The notes: generated from the letters alone by a model not told the origin. Positions 10,701 through 18,841 are shown, numbered from the stretch's first letter. The stretch is DNA of 64,000 nt from Segatella oris (GCF_900637655.1 NZ_LR134384.1:558001-622000), one strand, 5' to 3'. Translations and numbers: made by a program.

Positions 10701-10910
10701 ATTGGTTTGCAGACTGAAAAGGCCATTCACGTCGGTAACGACACCGGTTGTTGTGCCCTTAACCATCACACTCACACCCGGCATAGTCTCTCCCGTATTG
10801 TCTTTCACAACCCCGGAGATTTTAATTTGGGCACACATTATCACTGATGTAAACATCAAAATCAATGACAAAATGCTTCTTTGGGTAATTGTTTTCCTTA
10901 TATTACTCAT
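7719..10910 (-). CDS. SusC/RagA family TonB-linked outer-membrane transporter
   Basis: A 1063-residue TonB-dependent transporter. A signal peptide (to about residue 28) is followed by a carboxypeptidase-regulatory-like domain (about 30-105), a TonB-box-like V-V-V-V-G-Y at about 110-115, the plug domain (V-I-R-G-N-N-S-L, Y-V-I-D-G-F-P, I-Y-G-A-R-G-A-N-G motifs) and a 22-strand barrel ending in Phe. There is no N-terminal STN domain, so it is not an anti-sigma-signalling version. It imports oligosaccharides across the outer membrane together with SusD. It is the first gene of the locus and has its own -7 box upstream. No regulator gene (HTCS, SusR or ECF pair) is seen next to it. Confidence 0.97.
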   Translation of the reverse strand: MSNIRKTITQRSILSLILMFTSVIMCAQIKISGVVKDNTGETMPGVSVMVKGTTTGVVTDVNGLFSLQTNRKDAVLTFSFLGYTTLELKAQPGKLMNVTLQEDNRVLDEVVVVGYQEVRKRDLTGSVAKADITSLTSTPVSSFDQTLGGRLAGVNVSSNEGMPGGSMNIVIRGNNSLTQENSPLYVIDGFPVEDPSIASSINPSDIASIDVLKDASASAIYGARGANGVIIIVTKSGKVGKPKVHYDGSLGWQSVTKKIPMMNAYQFVALQNEMYPKIVEKSYLSLYDGKQWTLDDYKNVPQYDWQDMIFRTAPLQNHNVSLTGGSEEVRYTASLSYFDQDGIVLKSNYNRLQGRLATTIKYKKWKANFNINYSQARQMGQSPSQASHSGMNNLFYSVWGYRPVTQPGVPLHSLVENATDDDVNNTNDYRFNPIMSLNNEYNKRTTTYMQFNGFVEYELMKGLRFKVSGGYTDNRMDTDNFNNSKTRYGGRTSIEKVNAQVIRAKRATWLNENTLTWQTNLQKRHYFNSLLGFSLQNSDYEYYRFKTIRIPNENLGMAGMSDGTPTITRSEKSSWAMMSYFGRFNYNYKSKYYATATMRADGSSKFRGSNRFGYFPSGSLAWNFTEEKFMKPVKDIVNSGKLRLSWGLTGNNRVGEYDTYGIYQLLKDRTGDLLSLGSVPSGVYPYNNDNTNVGMVPVSIPNKDLKWETTEQWNLGIDLGFLNDRIGLTVDLYRKVTRDLLLVSSLPLSSGFISATKNIGKVRNQGLELTLNTTNVKTKHFTWTTNFNIAFNRNKVLALSENQTALLTAAQFDQNFNSQSSYIAKVGQSMGSMYGYIYEGTYKYEDFNKSGNTYTLKSNVPHYASEANTQPGMPKYRDLNGDGVIDSNDRTVIGNGLPKHTGGFTNNFNYRDFDLSIFFQWSYGNDVLNANRLMFESSWNRTRELNQYASYAERWTESNPTSNIPRATSSSSNRVFSSRIIEDGSFLRLKTVTLGYTVPRKMISRVGIEQLRVYFAAQNLFTISNYSGYDPEVSIRESALTPGLDFSAYPRARSFSFGINLGF

Positions 10911-10953
10911 GACTAATAAAAAAGGTTATATATAAATTGTCAGTTTGTTTTCG

Positions 10954-10961
10954 CAAAAGTA
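10954..10961 (-). promoter_or_regulatory. Promoter -7 box for the susC operon
   Basis: TACTTTTG on the minus strand matches the Bacteroidetes TAnnTTTG box, 43 nt before the susC start. No clear -33 TTTG partner is visible, as often seen for activated loci. The remaining gap to 11170 holds no gene. Confidence 0.6.
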
Positions 10962-11089
10962 GATAAAACGTTTCGTCTGATATAGAACTTTCATACAAAA
11001 ACATTCCAAATTTGTACAAAACTCCACGAAAGCCACTTATTTCACCATCACTGCTCTCAGCAGCCCCCACTCTGCTGCCTTAGATGAAC

Positions 11090-11124
11090 TACGGGGTTGG
11101 CGCTTTTCAGTCGCCACCCCCGTA
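11090..11124. terminator. GC-rich hairpin between converging ends of the region (weak terminator)
   Basis: Arms TACGGGGTTGGCG and CGCCACCCCCGTA enclose a short loop. It lies 47 bp past the MATE stop codon and has no clear U-tract, so it is only a possible transcript end for that gene. Confidence 0.4.
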
Positions 11125-11170
11125 ACCTCTACAGACAATGCCCAAAGCATCGCTGTTCAACAAGACTCTT

Positions 11171-12556
11171 TTATATGCTTACAACCTTTTCTTTCAATCT
11201 TCTCAAGAGCCAGAAGTAGGCCGGAATAAGGAACAGATCGGCCATCAACCAAGCCACAGGGTCAGCATAACAGACACCCAACCAAGCCATTGCCGGCACC
11301 ATCCAGAGACTCACACCGCAGCGGGCCAGCATCTCCATCACCCCACTCATCATGCTCAGATTGCTATACCCGAGTCCTTGAATGCTGTAACGCAAAATCA
11401 CAAGCACGCCCAATGCAGGATAGAACCAGTTGGAAATACGCATCAACTGAGCAGCATTGGCAATCACTTCCTGTTCACCACCGTTGACAAAAAGCATCAT
11501 CATCTCATCGGCGAAAGGATAGATGACTGCCACTGTGAGCACGAAATAGGCTGTCATAAGCCACATGGCATCGCGCACACCGGCCTTTACACGGTCGAGC
11601 CTCTGCGCTCCAATGTTCTGTCCGCAATAGGTAGCCATGGCAACCCCGATGTTTTCAAGCACGCACGTGAAAAGGTATTTCACGCGTACCGCCGCCGTAA
11701 ACGAAGCCACATATACCGTTCCAAGCGCATTGTTGGCACTTTGCAACATAATGATACCAATAGCCGTGATTGAGAATTGCAGCCCCATCGGGACGCCGTT
11801 GTTCAGCAGAATACTGATTTTCTTGTTGTCGAATTTGTTTTCCTCACTCGTCGGAACAAGCTGCCTCATGTTGCGTCTGATGAACCTCCAGCAAAGCCAT
11901 GAGGCAAAAGCCTGACTCAGGAATGTCGCAATTCCCGCACCTTCGACGCCTAATCCCAAAATCAGAATAAGCAACACATCAAGCAACACATTCAGCACAG
12001 ACGATATGATGAGAAAATAAAACGGCTGCTTAGAGTTGCCCAATGCACGTATCTGCCCTGCAAGAAGATTATAGGCTATCGTGAAAGGAATCGTGCAGAA
12101 TTGCAGGAAAAGAAACACGTAAGCATCATGAAACACATCGGCCGGTGTGTTTACGAGGTTCAGAATCTTCTCACACAGCACACAGGAGAGAAGTGTAATC
12201 ACCACGGCCAACACGACAGCTATGCGGATTGCATTGCTCACATAGCATCGCATCTTGTGGTGATCGCCCGCACCAAAGGCCTGTGCTATAGGAATAGCAA
12301 AGCCAGCACACGCACCGTTGCAGAAGCCCATGATAAGGAACATGATACTGCTTGAAGCTCCCACAGCAGCCAATGCACCGACCCCTATCCAGCGTCCCAC
12401 AATCACCGCATCGATAATCAGATACAACTGTTGGAGGATATAGCCCAAAACGAGGGGCGTAGCAAATGTCAGAATGGCGCGGAAAGGTGCACCGGAAGTC
12501 ATGCTCAATTCGTTTTTCATCATCTTTTGTTTGGGTTCCATTTGGGATTTGTTCAT
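11171..12556 (-). CDS. MATE family multidrug efflux transporter
   Basis: A 461-residue membrane protein with about twelve transmembrane segments and the two-lobed MATE (MatE) layout: first lobe roughly 20-230, second 245-455. Sequences such as P-L-V-L-G-Y-I-L-Q-Q-L-Y and V-G-R-W-I-G-V-G-A-L-A-A-V-G-A are typical of the family. MATE proteins export drugs or cationic organic compounds in exchange for Na+ or H+. The start is not certain: Met1, Met7 or Met12 could be used. A minus-strand -7 box lies 71 nt upstream. It is divergent from the ABC ATPase gene. Its natural substrate is unknown. Confidence 0.93.
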   Translation of the reverse strand: MNKSQMEPKQKMMKNELSMTSGAPFRAILTFATPLVLGYILQQLYLIIDAVIVGRWIGVGALAAVGASSSIMFLIMGFCNGACAGFAIPIAQAFGAGDHHKMRCYVSNAIRIAVVLAVVITLLSCVLCEKILNLVNTPADVFHDAYVFLFLQFCTIPFTIAYNLLAGQIRALGNSKQPFYFLIISSVLNVLLDVLLILILGLGVEGAGIATFLSQAFASWLCWRFIRRNMRQLVPTSEENKFDNKKISILLNNGVPMGLQFSITAIGIIMLQSANNALGTVYVASFTAAVRVKYLFTCVLENIGVAMATYCGQNIGAQRLDRVKAGVRDAMWLMTAYFVLTVAVIYPFADEMMMLFVNGGEQEVIANAAQLMRISNWFYPALGVLVILRYSIQGLGYSNLSMMSGVMEMLARCGVSLWMVPAMAWLGVCYADPVAWLMADLFLIPAYFWLLRRLKEKVVSI

Positions 12557-12626
12557 TGATTTGCTTATATTTCCTCAATTGCAATGCAATGGATTTCATT
12601 CGTCTGCAGGATGCTCTTTTCATCTG

Positions 12627-12634
12627 CAAAAATA
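12627..12634 (-). promoter_or_regulatory. Promoter -7 box for the MATE gene
   Basis: TATTTTTG on the minus strand, about 70 nt before the MATE start codon. Sequence match only. Confidence 0.45.
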
Positions 12635-12656
12635 CGAAAAACAACACATAAATGAT

Positions 12657-12664
12657 TATCTTTG
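12657..12664 (+). promoter_or_regulatory. Promoter -7 box for the ABC ATPase (leaderless candidate)
   Basis: TATCTTTG ends only 4 nt before the ATG at 12669, so transcription should begin at or within the start codon. Confidence 0.6.
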
Positions 12665-12668
12665 CAGC

Positions 12669-13430
12669 ATGGAAATGATTGCCTTGGAACATTTAACCAT
12701 CGGATATAAGGGCAAAGCGGTGGCTGCCGACCTGCAAGCAGCCCTGCATGCGGGCGAGTTCACGTGCTTGATAGGCCCGAACGGTGTCGGGAAATCCACG
12801 CTGTTGCGCACGCTCTCGGGTTTTCTTCCTCCGCTGAAAGGCTGTGTAAAGCTCAACGGAGAAGACATTTCTTCGCTCAGGCCCCATGAACTCGCACAGC
12901 GGATTGGCCTTGTACTCACGACAAAAGTGGATGCAGGAAACATCACGGTGACCGAGCTTGTCAGCATGGGACGCTATCCTTACACGGGTTTCTTTGGTCA
13001 TTTGCACGATGCCGACTGCCAAATTGTCAATGAAGCCATGGCCATGGTGGGCATAACACCACTGAAATCTCGACTCATCCACACGCTGAGTGACGGCGAA
13101 CGACAGAAGACAATGATTGCAAAGGCATTGGCTCAGCAGACTCCGGTGATATTCCTCGACGAGCCAACGGCCTTTCTTGATTTCCCGAGCAAGGTCAGCA
13201 TGATGCAGCTGCTGCACCAATTGGCCCACAGACTCAACAAAACCATCCTCCTTTCCACCCACGATATCGAACAGGCTTTGCAGGTTGCCGACCGCCTTTG
13301 GCTGCTTGACAATGGCGTGCTCCACGTAGGAACGCCACGTGAATTGGCCGACAATGGCTCACTTGCACGCTTTATCGAGCAAGGGAAAATCATGTTTGAC
13401 GCAGTAAACATGCGCATCAACATAGGATAA
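12669..13430 (+). CDS. FecE/BtuD-like ABC transporter ATP-binding protein
   Basis: A 253-residue ATPase with Walker A G-P-N-G-V-G-K-S-T, signature L-S-D-G-E (a variant of LSGGQ common in the iron-siderophore/cobalamin FecE-BtuD group), Walker B I-F-L-D-E-P-T and the H-loop T-H-D. It would energise uptake of an iron chelate, haem or cobalamin through a FecCD-type permease, but no permease or binding protein lies next to it, so it is an orphan here. An open frame extends further upstream, but the -7 box at 12657 and similarity both place the start at 12669. It converges with dinB. Confidence 0.9.
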   Translation: MEMIALEHLTIGYKGKAVAADLQAALHAGEFTCLIGPNGVGKSTLLRTLSGFLPPLKGCVKLNGEDISSLRPHELAQRIGLVLTTKVDAGNITVTELVSMGRYPYTGFFGHLHDADCQIVNEAMAMVGITPLKSRLIHTLSDGERQKTMIAKALAQQTPVIFLDEPTAFLDFPSKVSMMQLLHQLAHRLNKTILLSTHDIEQALQVADRLWLLDNGVLHVGTPRELADNGSLARFIEQGKIMFDAVNMRINIG

Positions 13431-13444
13431 AGCCTTTCACTTTT

Positions 13445-14545
13445 CTATCTTCTTCCCCTTTTATCTTCCTTAAACTCCAATTCCAACTGTATCCATTCCG
13501 GTGCGGCATCCCCGTCTTCTCCACCGGGATTAGACACCGAAAGCCCCATGAGACGAATGGCATGTGCATTGTCATAATGAACAAGATGAAGCAACCGCTT
13601 GGCCAAGGGAAGGATATCATCCTTGGTTTTCAACAGCTTTCGTCCCGTGATGCTGCGCGTAATCTGCTTGAAATCGGCGTATTTGATTTTCAAAGTCAAT
13701 GTCTTTCCTTCGAAATTCCCCTTTTCGATACGCGCCGTAAGCTCAAGAACCAAGTGGTAAAGTTCTATCAATAAGGCCGAAGGCAAACTGATATCTTCGA
13801 GAAAAGTCTGCTCACAACCCACGGATTTCCGCGTGCGTTCAACCACGACAGGACGCTCATCAATACCTCGGGCATAGTTATAGAACGCCGGGCCTGACTT
13901 TCCAAAGACCATCTTCAGATGCTCGAGCGAACATGCCCGCAGTTGAAGCGCATTGAATATCCCCATGCGATGCATGCGCCGTGCAGTCTTCGGGCCAACG
14001 CCCCACAGGTCTTCCACAGGCAGTTTTGCCACGAAGTTCATCGCCTTGTCAGGGTGAATAGTACAGAGTCCGTCGGGTTTTCGATAGTCAGAAGCTATCT
14101 TCGCCAAGAGTTTATTATACGAAATACCCGCCGAAGCCGTAAGACCTAATTCGTCTTTGATGCGTTGTTTAATCTCTTTGGCAATGTCGACAGCAAGCGA
14201 AATACCCTTTTTGTTGACGGTTACATCAAGGAACGCCTCATCAAGAGACAGGGGTTCGATGATATCTGTGTAGTCATGGAAGATGCCATGCAACTGCTCC
14301 GACACCTCCCTGTAATGCTGATAGTTGCCTTCTACGACGATAAGTTCCCTGCATAACCGCTTGGCTAACTGCACCGACATGGCCGAACGAACACCAAACT
14401 TGCGTGCTTCGTAACTGGCAGTACACACAACACCGCGCGCACCGTCATAGCCCACGGCTATTGGTTTGCCGCGGAGTTCGGGCCGATCTCTTTGCTCTAC
14501 GCTGGCAAAGAAAGCGTCCATGTCGATATGAATGATTTTGCGCAT
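13445..14545 (-). CDS. dinB: DNA polymerase IV (Y-family)
   Basis: A 366-residue Y-family translesion polymerase. The first metal motif is H-I-D-M-D-A-F-F (Asp8, Asp10) and the second is S-L-D-E-A-F-L-D near residue 103. A helix-hairpin-helix segment (W-G-V-G-P-K-T-A-R-R) and the little-finger domain follow. It copies damaged DNA with low fidelity and no proofreading. Length is typical. No beta-clamp motif can be assigned with confidence at the C-terminus. No LexA-like operator is evident upstream. Confidence 0.96.
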   Translation of the reverse strand: MRKIIHIDMDAFFASVEQRDRPELRGKPIAVGYDGARGVVCTASYEARKFGVRSAMSVQLAKRLCRELIVVEGNYQHYREVSEQLHGIFHDYTDIIEPLSLDEAFLDVTVNKKGISLAVDIAKEIKQRIKDELGLTASAGISYNKLLAKIASDYRKPDGLCTIHPDKAMNFVAKLPVEDLWGVGPKTARRMHRMGIFNALQLRACSLEHLKMVFGKSGPAFYNYARGIDERPVVVERTRKSVGCEQTFLEDISLPSALLIELYHLVLELTARIEKGNFEGKTLTLKIKYADFKQITRSITGRKLLKTKDDILPLAKRLLHLVHYDNAHAIRLMGLSVSNPGGEDGDAAPEWIQLELEFKEDKRGRR

Positions 14546-14702
14546 AAGTATAAAAGCCCCTTTCTATCTCCTTCTGTGGAAGAAAATGCGAGCCTAAAAG
14601 CTCCTTGATAAGAGCACAGTGGCTTTCAAAGCCCTCGTAACTGACCAAGCATTATATTACATTCAACAACACTTTCATTATCAACAACCTACAAATATCA
14701 TT

Positions 14703-14812
14703 CCAATCTGCATCAAATGAGCCTGTCATCTGCGTCAAATCGCACTGTAACTTGATGCAAATGACGCGCTAATCTGCGTCAAGTTACGCGGCAATCTGAC
14801 GCAAGTTACAAA
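14703..14812. repeat. 22-bp palindrome array 1 (five units)
   Basis: Five units start at 14703, 14725, 14747, 14769 and 14791, exactly 22 bp apart. Each has a GTAAYTT-type left arm, a five-base GCGTC or GACGC-like centre and an AARTTAC-type right arm, then three spacer bases. The array lies in the 448-bp gap between the divergent dinB and ychF genes; the rest of that gap shows no gene. Confidence 0.9.
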
Positions 14813-14921
14813 ACAGTTTCATACTGCAAAGATTACGCCTTCATTGCTTTACTTTTACCTTATCCCTCTTCTCTTTTTGCTTTTTTACCTTTTCCTCTGC
14901 TTCCCTTTATGATTTTTTGTG

Positions 14922-14929
14922 TATTTTTG
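14922..14929 (+). promoter_or_regulatory. Promoter -7 box for ychF
   Basis: TATTTTTG, 64 nt before the ychF ATG. Confidence 0.5.
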
Positions 14930-14993
14930 CAGGCAGAAACAAGGATAAATGCAGGCAGGAAAGATTGCCCGCACACAAAAAACATAAAGAAAA

Positions 14994-16097
14994 ATGGCTT
15001 TGAAATGTGGAATTGTAGGCCTGCCAAACGTGGGAAAGTCTACGCTGTTCAACTGTCTGTCGAGTGCCAAGGCACAGTCGGCAAACTTCCCTTTTTGTAC
15101 GATTGAGCCGAATTTGGGTGTGATTACGGTGCCCGATGAGCGACTCAACAAGCTTGCTGAGATTGTTCATCCGGGGCGGATTGTACCTGCTACGTGTGAG
15201 ATTGTCGATATTGCCGGGCTTGTCAAGGGTGCTTCCAAAGGCGAAGGACTCGGCAATAAGTTCTTGGGAAACATTCGTGAATGCGATGCAATCATTCATG
15301 TCATCCGCTGTTTTGATGACGATAACATTGTGCGTGAAGGCGGCATGGCGGTTGACCCACTTGAAGACAAGAGCATCATTGACACCGAGCTACAGCTGAA
15401 AGACCTTGAAACGATTGATGCCCAGCTCAGTAAACAGCAGAAAGCTGCGGCTGCAGGCAACAAGGATGCCAAATTGATGTGCACGGTTCTGGAAGCTTAT
15501 AAGGCTGTGCTTGAGCAGGGAAAGAATGCGCGTGAGGTGACATTTGAAAGCAAAGATGAGCAGCAGGCAGCCCATGATCTCTTCCTGTTGACCACGAAAC
15601 CTGTGCTCTACGTATGCAATGTAGATGAAGCAAGCGCTAAAACGGGCAACGATTATTCACGTCGTGTGGAGGAAATGGCAGCCCAAGAAGGAGCTGAAGC
15701 CATGGTGATTGCAGCCAAGACCGAGGAAGATATCGCTTCTTTGGAAACCTATGAAGACAAGCAGATGTTCCTCGAAGAGTTGGGATTGGAGCAGAGTGGT
15801 GTCAACCGTCTTATCCAAAAGGCCTACGCTTTGCTTAATCTTGAAACGTTTATCACGGCAGGCGAAATGGAAGTAAAAGCCTGGACGTATCACAAAGGCT
15901 GGAAAGCGCCACAGTGTGCAGGTGTAATTCACACCGATTTTGAAAAGGGTTTCATCCGTGCCGAGGTCATCAAATACGATGATTACATTAAGTATGGCTC
16001 GGAAACTGCAGTCAGAGAAGCTGGTAAACTCGGTATCGAAGGTAAGGAATACGTTGTGCAGGACGGTGACATCATGCACTTTAGGTTTAATGTGTAA
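14994..16097 (+). CDS. ychF: Ribosome-binding ATPase YchF (Obg family)
   Basis: A 367-residue P-loop protein. G1 is G-L-P-N-V-G-K-S-T at residues 8-16, G3 is D-I-A-G-L near residue 70, and the G4 position reads N-V-D-E instead of NKxD, the feature that makes YchF prefer ATP over GTP. A helical domain (about 130-200) interrupts the nucleotide-binding domain and the TGS domain closes the C-terminus ([11 protein letters not shown]). YchF binds ribosomes and affects stress responses. It is transcribed alone; the first C/G-rich repeat copy begins 18 bp after its stop. Confidence 0.97.
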   Translation: MALKCGIVGLPNVGKSTLFNCLSSAKAQSANFPFCTIEPNLGVITVPDERLNKLAEIVHPGRIVPATCEIVDIAGLVKGASKGEGLGNKFLGNIRECDAIIHVIRCFDDDNIVREGGMAVDPLEDKSIIDTELQLKDLETIDAQLSKQQKAAAAGNKDAKLMCTVLEAYKAVLEQGKNAREVTFESKDEQQAAHDLFLLTTKPVLYVCNVDEASAKTGNDYSRRVEEMAAQEGAEAMVIAAKTEEDIASLETYEDKQMFLEELGLEQSGVNRLIQKAYALLNLETFITAGEMEVKAWTYHKGWKAPQCAGVIHTDFEKGFIRAEVIKYDDYIKYGSETAVREAGKLGIEGKEYVVQDGDIMHFRFNV

Positions 16098-16115
16098 TAC
16101 CAAACACACCCTAAA

Positions 16116-16146
16116 ACCCACCCCAACCCTCCCAAAGGGAGGGAGT
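16116..16146. repeat. C/G-rich hairpin repeat, type I
   Basis: A C-rich copy of the dispersed element: tail ACCCACCCCAA, then CCTCCC-AAAG-GGGAGG hairpin and AGT. It lies just after ychF and may double as its transcript end. It faces the copy at 16358. Confidence 0.85.
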
Positions 16147-16357
16147 AAGAAATTGAGTATCTCTCCTTACCTTTATGGAATTTAAGAAGTATGCATTGGC
16201 TAAAGTTCCATACTGTTCAGAATTCAATGCCAGGAGTTGGGAAGAAAATCTATAGAAGAAACATATATAGAACCTCATAAGTAACAAGTATAATATCTTT
16301 GATTATCACATATAAATAATTATTTCTAAAATTATATACTAAGCCTACAAATGCGCA

Positions 16358-16387
16358 CTCCCTCCCTTTGGGAGGGTTGGGGTGGGT
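16358..16387. repeat. C/G-rich hairpin repeat, type I (inverted copy)
   Basis: CTCCCTCCC-TTTG-GGAGGG followed by TTGGGGTGGGT. The G-rich strand contains GGGAGGGTTGGGGTGGG, a canonical short-loop quadruplex pattern. It ends 29 bp before the lgt start. Confidence 0.85.
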
Positions 16388-16416
16388 TTCGAGGTTGGTT
16401 ATATTTATTTTTTCTT

Positions 16417-17271
16417 ATGCTAAACTACATCATCTGGAATCCCAATATCTATTTCTTTCAGATAGGGAATTGGGGCATTCGCTGGTATTCAATATGCTGG
16501 CTGATTGGACTTGTCGGTGCCTATTTCATGGTACGTTGGTTGTTCTACCATCAGAATATCGCTGTGCGGACGGTGATGGTGAACGGGAAAAAGCAGGAGG
16601 AAAACGTATTCGATCCGCTCTTTCTCTATTGTTTCTTAGGCATATTGATTGGTGCCCGGCTCGGTCATTGCCTCTTCTATCAACCCGATTACTTCCTCAC
16701 TTCGGGCACACACTTCCTTGAAATGTTCATCCCTTTCAAGAACATGCCCGACGGTTCATGGCATTTCGTGGGCTATGAAGGGTTGGCAAGCCACGGGGGA
16801 ACCCTCGGATTGATGTTCGCCTTGTGGCTCTATAGCCGCAAATATAAGGTGAAATTGTGGCAGTTGTTAGACGATATCGCCATTGCAACCCCTATCACCG
16901 CCTGTTTCATTCGACTTGGAAACTTGATGAATAGCGAGATTATCGGCAAGGTGACTGATGTGTCTTGGGCTTTCATCTTCGAAAAAGTAGACAAATATCC
17001 GCGTCATCCCGGCCAACTGTATGAGGCCATTGCCTATGCCGTTATCTTCTTTGTGGGTTGGTATTTCTATCGAAAGCGCAAACTTCCTGTAGGTAAAGGT
17101 TTCTATTTCGGCCTTTGCATCACGCTGATTTTCGCATTCCGTTTCTTCATTGAATACACCAAAGACATTCAAGTGGGCTTTGAGTCAGGCATGCTCTTCA
17201 ACATGGGACAGCTGCTCAGTGTGCCCTTTGTGGCTCTTGGCATCTGGTGCATGATGAGAGCACGAAAGTGA
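16417..17271 (+). CDS. lgt: Prolipoprotein diacylglyceryl transferase
   Basis: A 284-residue inner-membrane enzyme with seven predicted transmembrane segments. It transfers diacylglycerol from phosphatidylglycerol to the lipobox Cys of lipoproteins, the first step in maturing lipoproteins such as the SusD of this window. Family motifs: G-A-R-L-G-H (near 86), G-L-A-S-H-G-G-T-L-G, the signature R-L-G-N-L-M-N-S-E-I-I-G and R-H-P-G-Q-L-Y-E. The open frame extends 22 codons upstream, but those would be read from the repeat at 16358, so ATG 16417 is chosen. Confidence 0.96.
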   Translation: MLNYIIWNPNIYFFQIGNWGIRWYSICWLIGLVGAYFMVRWLFYHQNIAVRTVMVNGKKQEENVFDPLFLYCFLGILIGARLGHCLFYQPDYFLTSGTHFLEMFIPFKNMPDGSWHFVGYEGLASHGGTLGLMFALWLYSRKYKVKLWQLLDDIAIATPITACFIRLGNLMNSEIIGKVTDVSWAFIFEKVDKYPRHPGQLYEAIAYAVIFFVGWYFYRKRKLPVGKGFYFGLCITLIFAFRFFIEYTKDIQVGFESGMLFNMGQLLSVPFVALGIWCMMRARK

Positions 17272-17280
17272 AACAGGAGC

Positions 17281-17308
17281 CTCTCCCAGACCCTCCAAGG
17301 AGGGGAGT
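17281..17308. repeat. C/G-rich hairpin repeat (degenerate)
   Basis: A worn copy (CCTCCAAGGAGGGGAGT core with a CTCTCCCAGA tail) starting 10 bp after the lgt stop. Confidence 0.65.
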
Positions 17309-17504
17309 GCTGGCTTGTAGTTTCACCAACTCTGCTTAATTTTGACGGTGTTCAATAACCTTTATAGCATGTAGCTACGTAAATACATGGATAAACACTC
17401 TGCTGTGATAATGGTAAATGGCATTTCATGCATATATAGCTACGTGAATACATGAATAAACTCCCTCCGTTCGAGATAAGCAATTGAAATTATTCAAAAG
17501 CAAA

Positions 17505-17544
17505 GATTTATCCCCAATTAGTGCACCCAAAATCTGTTTGCATG
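17505..17544. repeat. Leader module shared with 39531-39570
   Basis: The stretch containing TTATCCCCAATTAGTGCA and then AAATCTGT/TGCATG is nearly identical to 39531-39570, and both run straight into a 22-bp array with the same first unit. Confidence 0.8.
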
Positions 17545-17651
17545 GTAATTTGCCGTAGATTACGCTGCAACTTAACCCATTTTACCATGTAATCTACGTC
17601 AAAATGCGTGGTAACTCCATTCACTTTACGCGGTAAAGTGAATGGAGTTGC
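17545..17651. repeat. 22-bp palindrome array 2 (five units)
   Basis: Units start at 17545, 17567, 17589, 17611 and 17633. The last two units are reverse complements of each other (GTAACTCCATTCACTTTAC and GTAAAGTGAATGGAGTTGC), forming a 41-bp inverted pair. Lies between the convergent lgt and dus genes. Confidence 0.9.
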
Positions 17652-17675
17652 ATCGCACAAGGAAGGAAAACAAGG

Positions 17676-17840
17676 CCTCACCCCCAGCCCTTTGCTAAGA
17701 AGGAATGAGGGAAACAAAGCCTCACCCCCAGCCCCTCTCCAAGGAGAGGGGAGTAATATGTTCTCTAATTATATTGTATTAAAAACTTCATTTCCTAAGC
17801 ATTTCACTCCCCTCTCCTTGGAGAGGGGTTGGGGGTGAGG
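17676..17840. repeat. Composite of one half and two full C/G-rich type II repeats
   Basis: A half copy (CCTCACCCCCAGCCC, from about 17677) is followed by a full copy at 17720-17754 and an inverted full copy at 17806-17840, around a 51-bp AT-rich loop. The loop and both copies are repeated in reverse at 25316-25511. The inverted copy is read as the last codons of dus. Confidence 0.88.
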
Positions 17841-18815
17841 CTTTAATTTCCCTCTACACTCCTCGAATATCGCAATCAGTTCGTCGACTTTCGTGGCACG
17901 AAGCATGGCGATACGCGTTTGTTTGAAATCGGGAATGCCTTTGAAAATAGGACTCGAAGCAAGGTGACGACGCGTGTGGATAATGCCTCGATACACATCG
18001 ATGCGTTCCACATTAATACGGAGTTGTTCCTCAAGAATGTCGATTTTGTCGTCTATGGTCAAAGGGCTTGACGTGGTGTTATCAATAAAATCGCGCATCT
18101 CTTTGAATACCCATGGGCGGCCAAATGTGGCACGTCCCACCATAACCGCATCTACACCATAATCATCAAAGGCACGTTTGGCTTCTTCGGGAGTAGTGAT
18201 GTCGCCGTTACCGATAATGGGAATATGTATTCGAGGGTTGCTTTTCACCTTGCCTATCAAGGTCCAATCGGCCTCACCGGTGTACATCTGGGCACGCGTG
18301 CGGCCATGGATTGTGAGCGCTTGTATGCCACAATCCTGCAGTTGTTCAGCCAAATCAGTGATAATAAGACTGTCATTATCCCACCCCAAACGCGTCTTCA
18401 CGGTGACCGGAGTGCTGACAGCTTTCACCACGTTTCGCGTGATGTCAAGCAGCAACGGTATGTTGCGAAGCATGCCCGAACCGGCCCCCTTGCCGGCTAC
18501 TTTCTTTACCGGACAGCCGAAATTCAAGTCAATCAAATCGGGTTTCACCTGTTCAACAATCTTTGCAGCCTCAACCATTGACTCGACATCCCGACCGTAA
18601 ATCTGAATTCCAACAGGGCGTTCGGCATCATTGATGGTCATCTTATCAAGCGTCGACTTGATGCTTCTGATAATGGCATCTGCCGACACAAACTCTGTAT
18701 AAACCATTGCTGCACCATACTGTTTGCAAAGCATTCGAAAGCCAATGTCGGTCACATCTTCCATCGGAGCGAGGAAAAGCGGACGCTCACCAAAGTCTAA
18801 TTTGCCTATTTTCAT
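17769..18815 (-). CDS. dusB: tRNA-dihydrouridine synthase (DusB-like)
   Basis: A 348-residue FMN enzyme that reduces uridine to dihydrouridine in tRNA. Family features: L-A-P-M-E-D-V-T-D near residue 15, N-F-G-C-P-V-K-K with the catalytic Cys near 100, V-K-T-R-L-G-W, the T-I-H-G-R-T motif, and G-N-G-D-I / M-V-G-R-A for FMN phosphate. The last 24 or so residues (K-P-H-P-Q-P-L-S-K-E-R-G and onward) are a translation of the C/G-rich repeat at 17806-17840 and its flank, so the native C-terminus was replaced or extended. The -7 box lies only 7 nt upstream of the ATG. The exact Dus subfamily is less certain than the family. Confidence 0.93.
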   Translation of the reverse strand: MKIGKLDFGERPLFLAPMEDVTDIGFRMLCKQYGAAMVYTEFVSADAIIRSIKSTLDKMTINDAERPVGIQIYGRDVESMVEAAKIVEQVKPDLIDLNFGCPVKKVAGKGAGSGMLRNIPLLLDITRNVVKAVSTPVTVKTRLGWDNDSLIITDLAEQLQDCGIQALTIHGRTRAQMYTGEADWTLIGKVKSNPRIHIPIIGNGDITTPEEAKRAFDDYGVDAVMVGRATFGRPWVFKEMRDFIDNTTSSPLTIDDKIDILEEQLRINVERIDVYRGIIHTRRHLASSPIFKGIPDFKQTRIAMLRATKVDELIAIFEECRGKLKPHPQPLSKERGVKCLGNEVFNTI

Positions 18816-18822
18816 ACGCCCG

Positions 18823-18830
18823 CAAAGTTA
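18823..18830 (-). promoter_or_regulatory. Promoter -7 box for dus (near-leaderless)
   Basis: TAACTTTG on the minus strand, 7 nt before the dus start codon and just past the dprA stop. Confidence 0.55.
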
Positions 18831-18841
18831 CAAAATATATT

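Larger units (their letters stand above)
16098..16416. other. Gap between ychF and lgt
   Basis: The 319-bp gap holds two oppositely oriented type I repeats at its ends. Between them lies a tiny open frame of 26 codons (16175-16255, ATG to TAG) without a convincing ribosome site; I do not call it a gene. TATCTTTG at 16294-16301 could be an lgt promoter. Confidence 0.6.

Noticed and set aside
11138..11773. 211-codon plus-strand open frame
   Set aside because: Antisense to the MATE transporter and composed of His-rich shadow sequence.
16175..16255. 26-codon open frame between two repeats
   Set aside because: Too short, no ribosome site, no recognisable product; may be a remnant.
16351..16416. 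N-terminal extension of lgt
   Set aside because: These 22 codons are read from a C/G-rich repeat; Lgt similarity begins at 16417.
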